A stretch of DNA of 18,209 nucleotides from NCBI GenBank assembly GCA_012521935.1, contig JAAYLJ010000254.1:1-18209 (forward strand), in the 5' to 3' direction. A program made the position numbers and the translations under genes. Shown in pieces: positions 13,924 to 18,209 of this stretch. Numbering within the stretch: position 1 is the stretch's first letter; every line of letters starts with the position of its first letter. A model generated the notes under the pieces. That model was not told where the DNA came from. It made no database searches and saw only the letters and a list, made by a program, of their open reading frames with translations. This DNA is from Campylobacteraceae bacterium. GTDB taxonomy: Bacteria; Campylobacterota; Campylobacteria; Campylobacterales; Campylobacteraceae.

Positions 13924-15288
13924 ATGTCTATCATAAAGTGCATAGATAGAGTCTTGCAAGAGGTGCAAGATGCATCTCCTGGACAAGATGAGTTTTATCA
14001 GGCTGTTGAGGAGGTTTTACACTCCATAATTCCGCTACTTGAAGCTGAGCCAAAATATAATGAATTTAATATTATTGAGCGCATTATCGTACCTGAGAGG
14101 AGCTTGGTTTTTAGAGTAGTTTGGATGGATGATAGTGGAAATTATAGGACAAACATTGGGTATAGAACACAATTTAACTCCGCCATAGGGCCATATAAAG
14201 GTGGGCTTAGGTTTCATTCATCGGTGAATTTGAGCATAATTAAATTTTTAGGATTTGAGCAAACTTTTAAAAACTCACTTACAGGTTTAAATATTGGTGG
14301 AGCTAAAGGTGGAAGCAATTTTGATCCAAAAGGTAAAAGTGAAGGGGAGATCATAAGATTTTGTCAATCTTTTATGAATGAGCTTTATAAGTATATTGGG
14401 CATACAAAAGATATTCCTGCTGGAGATATAGGAGTTGGAGGAAGGGAGCTTGGGTATCTTTTTGGACATTATAAAAAATTAGTTGGTAGTTTTGAGGGAG
14501 CATTAACAGGTAAGGGCATTAACTGGGGCGGATCACTTGGCAGGAAAGAAGCGACTGGGTTTGGGCTTGCTTACTTTGCACAGGAGATGCTAAACAAGCA
14601 AGATGATAGCCTAAAAGATAAAATCTGTACCGTTTCTGGATCTGGAAATGTTGCAATCTATACAGTCCAAAAGCTATATAGCATGAAAGCACTTCCAGTT
14701 ACTTGTAGTGATTCAAGAGGGATGATTTACCATAAAAGTGGGATCGATCCAGATACTTTAAAGCTAATAAAAGAGGTAAAAAGGGGAGATCTTTCTGAAT
14801 ATAAACTGATTCATCCAGATTCAAAATATATACCAAAAAGACATTATAAACAGGGAAGAAATGGGGTTTGGAGCGTTCCTTGTGATGCTGCTTTTCCATG
14901 TGCAACACAAAATGAATTAAACTTTGCAGATGTCCAAACTTTGTATGAAAATGGGTGTAGGCTCATTGTTGAGGGCTCAAACATGTCAACAACAAAAAGG
15001 GCAGCAGATTTTATAATGGCGCATAGAGATATACTTTATGGACCCGCAAAAGCGGCAAATGCTGGAGGAGTTGCGACATCGCAGCTTGAAATGAGTCAAA
15101 ATGCTAGTATGCAAAACTGGAGTTTTGGCAAGGTAGATACAAAACTTCATGCCATTATGCAATCCATATTTAAAAATGCTTATGAAACTTCAGTTGAGTT
15201 TGGAGATGAGGGCAACTTGATGATGGGAGCAAATATTGCTGGATTTAGAAAAGTTGCAGATGCTATGATAGATCAAGGCCCTGCGTGA
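13924..15288 (+). CDS. gdhA: NADP-dependent glutamate dehydrogenase
   Basis: Hexameric-type glutamate dehydrogenase of 454 aa, reductively aminating 2-oxoglutarate with ammonia to glutamate (EC 1.4.1.4 type). Conserved pieces are QFNSAIGPYKGGLRFH with K92, GGAKGG with K128, PAGDIGVGGRE with D168, the WGGSLGRKEATGFG segment and the Rossmann GSGNVA (239-244). The key-residue numbering coincides with that of classical bacterial GdhA proteins. ATG 13924 is preferred over an adjacent in-frame TTG (13921) because AAGGAG at 13913-13918 then lies 5 bases ahead. NADP preference is inferred from family resemblance. It has its own promoter with an operator-like repeat, and its stop codon lies in a hairpin loop. 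Confidence 0.96.
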   Translation: MSIIKCIDRVLQEVQDASPGQDEFYQAVEEVLHSIIPLLEAEPKYNEFNIIERIIVPERSLVFRVVWMDDSGNYRTNIGYRTQFNSAIGPYKGGLRFHSSVNLSIIKFLGFEQTFKNSLTGLNIGGAKGGSNFDPKGKSEGEIIRFCQSFMNELYKYIGHTKDIPAGDIGVGGRELGYLFGHYKKLVGSFEGALTGKGINWGGSLGRKEATGFGLAYFAQEMLNKQDDSLKDKICTVSGSGNVAIYTVQKLYSMKALPVTCSDSRGMIYHKSGIDPDTLKLIKEVKRGDLSEYKLIHPDSKYIPKRHYKQGRNGVWSVPCDAAFPCATQNELNFADVQTLYENGCRLIVEGSNMSTTKRAADFIMAHRDILYGPAKAANAGGVATSQLEMSQNASMQNWSFGKVDTKLHAIMQSIFKNAYETSVEFGDEGNLMMGANIAGFRKVADAMIDQGPA

Positions 15289-15299
15289 TGCAGGGTCTT
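15275..15299 (+). terminator. Hairpin spanning the gdhA stop codon
   Basis: A 10-bp stem with one G-T pair (15275-15284 with 15290-15299) closes a 5-base loop containing the gdhA TGA (15286-15288). GC content is high for this genome. No T run follows, so it may act as a 3'-end stabiliser or a factor-assisted terminator rather than a classical intrinsic terminator. Confidence 0.5.
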
Positions 15300-15335
15300 A
15301 AACATTAACAATAAAATCAAACACTAAAATACTTC

Positions 15336-15363
15336 TTGATTAATATCAAAAATATTATATAAT
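15336..15363 (+). promoter_or_regulatory. Promoter of the two-partner secretion operon with FNR-type site
   Basis: TTGATT (15336-15341) and TATAAT (15358-15363) are separated by 16 bases, the best sigma70-like promoter in the window. The -35 is the left half of a perfect TTGAT-TAAT-ATCAA palindrome (15336-15349), the consensus for FNR/CRP-family regulators. Centred about 27 bases ahead of the expected transcript start, it would more likely repress than activate this promoter. The leader to ATG 15399 is about 30 bases. Confidence 0.6.
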
Positions 15364-15398
15364 ACTACCAAATACTTCATTTTGAATAAAGAGGGGAT

Positions 15399-17015
15399 AT
15401 GAGGCTCTTTGTAGTATTACTTTTTCCTATTATAGTATTTGCTAATGAAATAGTTTTAAATAAATCTTTAAAAGAGTTTGAAGAGAGTAAGATTTTTAAA
15501 AAGCATGAATCTTTCTCCATCCCCAAAGAGAGCTTGGACGAACACAAGAGGTTACTTGAAGTTGAAGATGATGAAGATGAGAAGAGCTGCATAGAGACTT
15601 TTAAGATAAATATAGTGGGAAATGAGTCTATTAAGAGTTTTGATGAGGTGGTAAATCCATACTTAAATAGATGCAATGGCATAAAAAATCTAACAAACTT
15701 AAGAGATAAAATTTCAAATCTTTACATAGATAAGGGATTTATAACAAGTAGAGCATACTTTTTGCCTCAAGACCTAAAAAGTGGTGAAATCACTATAAAT
15801 ATCATAGAAGGGAAGATTGAGAGGTTTGAGCCAGATGGCATAAACCTATCAAATCTTTTTAAAAGCATGGAGGGAAAAACTCTAAATATAAAAGATTTAG
15901 AAGTTATGCTTCAGCAGGCTCAAAGGCTACATTCTCAAGAGTTAGACATTGAGATAGTTCCATCAAAAAAGATGGGACATTCGGTGGTTAAGGTGTTTAA
16001 TGTTAGCCAAGAGAAGAGTTACAATGGAAATTTAGGCATAAATAATTTTGGCATTAAAAAGACAGGTAAATATCAAATTTATGGACAATATAACTTTGAA
16101 AACTTTTTAAGAATGAGTGACATAGTCACCATAAATTTAAGCTCAACCAATCGAGCCTTAGAGAGTAGAGACAAAACTTTTGGAACATACTTAAACTACT
16201 CAACTGTATATGATAGGTTTTCGTTTGACATTTTTTATAGCTACTCAAACTACAATCAAATCAATCAAGACATCTTTCATTATGACTATAAATCTGATGG
16301 ATATAGTTTCTCAAGAGGGGTAAGTGCTAGCTACAAGCTCTACCACTCTAAGCATAGTAGTTTGGAGCTTTTAGCAGAGTATGAGAACAAAAAAACATCA
16401 AGCTATTTTGAAAATGTGAAGCTAGAACTTCAAAGCTACATAAACTCAACCGTTGGAGTTGGGGCTAGGTATGGGTTTTATGGGAGTGGGTTTAACGGAT
16501 ATGGAGAGCTTAAGTTTCACAAAGGAATAGCAGGTGAAAAGCAGGAGTTTAGCAAGCAAGAGATTTACTCAAAAAGATACATTTTAAATGCAGGGTTTAA
16601 TAGGTATTTTGACACTCCTAGTAAGCTTGAATATAACTTATTTATAAGAGGACAATACTCAAGGGATCTACTTTTTGGGACTGAGGAGATATCTATGGGA
16701 GGGCCATATAGTGTTAGGGGGTTTAACAGTTTTGGGCTTTATGGTAATAGGGGATTTTTCATAAGAAATGATCTTTTAGTTTCACAAACGCTTGGAAGTG
16801 CGCTACTAAAGCCATATTTGGGGCTTGATTATGGGAGTGTTTCAAAAGGGAGTAAGAGTTTTGGAGGAGAGATAGTGGGTTTTACCTTTGGAGTGAAAAG
16901 CTACTATAAAAACTTTTTTGCAGATTTATCTTGTAGCACTCCAGTAAAAGAGAGTGAAAATATAAAAGATGAAAATAGTAGTTTTTTGGGATTTAACTTT
17001 TCTTATAGATATTAA
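15399..17015 (+). CDS. Two-partner secretion outer-membrane transporter (TpsB; ShlB/FhaC/CdiB family)
   Basis: Outer-membrane beta-barrel of the Omp85/TpsB superfamily, 538 aa, expected to export the TpsA protein encoded just downstream. A signal peptide ends near A15 (FPIIVFA). A region of about 45 residues that may form the plug helix is followed by an acidic linker (EVEDDEDE, 54-61). Two POTRA domains follow: the first (about 64-145) carries the C64/C92 pair typical of ShlB-type POTRA and GEITINIIEGKIE, the second spans about 148-207. The barrel runs to the C-terminal FNFSYRY, with aromatic last residue. The lid-loop signature is GGPYSVRGF (434-442), with VRGF holding the key Arg440, and LGLDYG comes later. 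The start is supported by GAGG at 15391-15394. The stop is 9 bases before the tpsA ATG. Confidence 0.95.
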   Translation: MRLFVVLLFPIIVFANEIVLNKSLKEFEESKIFKKHESFSIPKESLDEHKRLLEVEDDEDEKSCIETFKINIVGNESIKSFDEVVNPYLNRCNGIKNLTNLRDKISNLYIDKGFITSRAYFLPQDLKSGEITINIIEGKIERFEPDGINLSNLFKSMEGKTLNIKDLEVMLQQAQRLHSQELDIEIVPSKKMGHSVVKVFNVSQEKSYNGNLGINNFGIKKTGKYQIYGQYNFENFLRMSDIVTINLSSTNRALESRDKTFGTYLNYSTVYDRFSFDIFYSYSNYNQINQDIFHYDYKSDGYSFSRGVSASYKLYHSKHSSLELLAEYENKKTSSYFENVKLELQSYINSTVGVGARYGFYGSGFNGYGELKFHKGIAGEKQEFSKQEIYSKRYILNAGFNRYFDTPSKLEYNLFIRGQYSRDLLFGTEEISMGGPYSVRGFNSFGLYGNRGFFIRNDLLVSQTLGSALLKPYLGLDYGSVSKGSKSFGGEIVGFTFGVKSYYKNFFADLSCSTPVKESENIKDENSSFLGFNFSYRY

Positions 17016-17024
17016 GGAGAAGAT

Positions 17025-18209
17025 ATGAAAAAGTTAATTAAAAGTATCATAATTGTTCAAGTTGTTTTTGCTCAAATGCTTTTTGCAAAAGATTTAGTGG
17101 TAGATGTGTCCGCCCCTAAATCTAATCAGCCAAACTTAAAAGAGGCAAGGAATGGAGTACCTGTAGTAGATATTGTAAAACCAAACAATAAGGGGCTTTC
17201 GCACAATAAATTTACAAACTATAATGTAAATAAAGAGGGGCTCATTTTAAATAATTCAAATAAATCTACAGTATCCACTCATCTTGGAGGGTACATCTTT
17301 GGAAATCCAAATTTAGCGGGCACTACAGCTAAAACAATACTAAATGAAGTAACAAGTAAAAACCAAACTCACTTAAAAGGCTTTACTGAGGTTGCTGGAG
17401 ATAGGGCAAGTGTAGTTGTGGCAAACCCAAATGGAATTTACATAAATGGGGCTGGGTTTATAAATACTCATAGTGCTATCTTAGCTGCTGGAGTTCCAAA
17501 TGTGATGGATGGGGAAGTGGCTAACTACATGATAAGAGGTGGGGAGATAGAGGTTGATGGGAGTGGGCTAAATACAACAAATGTAGATAGAGTTAAACTT
17601 TACGCAAAAGCGATAAAACTAAATGCACAAATACATGCTAAAGATTTAGAGATGGTGGCTGGGGATAGTGAAACTTGGGCAGATGATAAAAATAGAGTGC
17701 TCTTTGGCATAGACTCAACAGCTCTTGGGGGGATTTATGCAAATAAGATAACTCTCATTGGAACTGAAGATGGGGTTGGAGTGAACTTGCCTGTAGAGAT
17801 AAGCTCGCTTGATAATCTTAAGATAAGTGCAGATGGAAAGATAGTTTTAGATAGAGCAGTTTCAAGTAAAGATGTAGATATAAAATCATTCTCAGATAGT
17901 GTTGATTTGAATGAACTTTATGGGGATAACATAAACATAGAGGCAAAAAGCTTAACTAATAAAAAGATAATAGCCGCTCAAAAAAAGATAGATATAGAGG
18001 CGGAAGATGTAACAAACAATAGCGCAATAGTTACGCTAAATGAAGATATAACAATAACCGCAGACACTCTTACAAACTACAATACAATTTACTCAAATGA
18101 TAGTGTGAATTTATATATAAAAGATAAACTATTAAATGAGACAAATAACGATATGGTAGATTTGGCAAATGAGAAAGCTATTATATTTGCTAAAAATGAT
18201 ATGAATATA
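17025..18209 (+). CDS. TpsA haemagglutinin/CdiA-like exoprotein, N-terminal part (runs off window)
   Basis: The first 395 codons of a filamentous-haemagglutinin-like secreted protein, open to the last base of the window. A Sec signal peptide (IIIVQVVFAQMLFA) ends near residue 21. The TPS secretion domain follows, with GNPNL (93-97), LNEVTSKNQTHLKGFTEVAG, and ANPNGI (133-138, the NPNG signature), then GFINT. GGIYANKITLIGTEDGVGVN (235-254) is a strong match to the segment that follows the TPS domain in FHA and CdiA proteins. After about 260, beta-helix-like repeats begin (KIVLDRAVSSKDVDIK, NINIEAKSLTNKK, KIDIEAEDVTNN, DITITADTLTNYN). ATG 17025 has AAGGAG at 17014-17019. Its TpsB partner is 9 bases upstream. 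Whether the missing C-terminus carries a toxin (contact-dependent inhibition) or an adhesin cannot be seen. Confidence 0.92.
   Translation, partial: MKKLIKSIIIVQVVFAQMLFAKDLVVDVSAPKSNQPNLKEARNGVPVVDIVKPNNKGLSHNKFTNYNVNKEGLILNNSNKSTVSTHLGGYIFGNPNLAGTTAKTILNEVTSKNQTHLKGFTEVAGDRASVVVANPNGIYINGAGFINTHSAILAAGVPNVMDGEVANYMIRGGEIEVDGSGLNTTNVDRVKLYAKAIKLNAQIHAKDLEMVAGDSETWADDKNRVLFGIDSTALGGIYANKITLIGTEDGVGVNLPVEISSLDNLKISADGKIVLDRAVSSKDVDIKSFSDSVDLNELYGDNINIEAKSLTNKKIIAAQKKIDIEAEDVTNNSAIVTLNEDITITADTLTNYNTIYSNDSVNLYIKDKLLNETNNDMVDLANEKAIIFAKNDMNI

Noticed and set aside
1..18209. CRISPR arrays, tRNA or rRNA genes, insertion sequences, long poly-G phase-variable tracts
   Set aside because: None seen. 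No regularly spaced repeats were found, the longest G runs noticed are five bases, and no transposase motif occurs in any frame.

Overview
The window looks like chromosome from a Campylobacterota (epsilonproteobacterial) organism. The DNA is AT-rich, with TATAAT-type -10 boxes behind T-rich stretches rather than clear -35 boxes. The gene set points the same way: an ArsRS-like two-component pair, a carboxynorspermidine dehydrogenase/decarboxylase polyamine pathway, a short MqnA of the futalosine menaquinone route, and a single DEAD-box helicase with a basic tail. I cannot name genus or species from sequence alone. No rRNA, tRNA, CRISPR array or insertion sequence is visible.

Layout. Left edge (1-2095, + strand): the last 48 codons of a GGDEF protein, then an OmpR-type response regulator and its sensor kinase, overlapping by 4 bp. 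2187-3632 (+): DEAD-box RNA helicase. 3629-4774 (-): nspC, convergent with the helicase. 4865-7387 (+): a membrane GGDEF-EAL protein with a large periplasmic sensor region, divergent from nspC. 7380-9187 (-): carboxynorspermidine dehydrogenase behind rdgB, overlapping by 4 bp. 9290-10609 (+): YajR-like MFS transporter. 10705-12578 (-): a compact moaD-moaE-moeA molybdenum-cofactor operon. 12762-13817 (+): small periplasmic cytochrome c, then mqnA. 13924-15288 (+): gdhA. 15399 to the right edge (+): a two-partner secretion locus, an outer-membrane TpsB/ShlB-type transporter followed 9 bp later by the N-terminal 395 residues of a TpsA/CdiA-like haemagglutinin, which runs off the window.

How the genes fit together. 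NspC and the dehydrogenase would carry out the two committed steps of the alternative polyamine route. They flank a GGDEF-EAL protein whose catalytic motifs all look intact, which raises the possibility of a polyamine/c-di-GMP link. MoaD, MoaE and MoeA serve molybdopterin assembly and molybdate insertion, and with MqnA and the cytochrome c they suggest a respiratory lifestyle with molybdoenzymes and menaquinone. The TPS locus has a strong-looking promoter overlapped by a perfect TTGAT-N4-ATCAA site (the FNR-family consensus), so surface-adhesin or contact-toxin expression may respond to oxygen or redox state.

Several likely starts are not ATG (GTG for nspC, the GGDEF-EAL gene, rdgB and mqnA; TTG for the cytochrome), each chosen from a well-spaced ribosome binding site. 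Every gap between genes is under 200 bases, and most hold recognisable promoters or hairpins.
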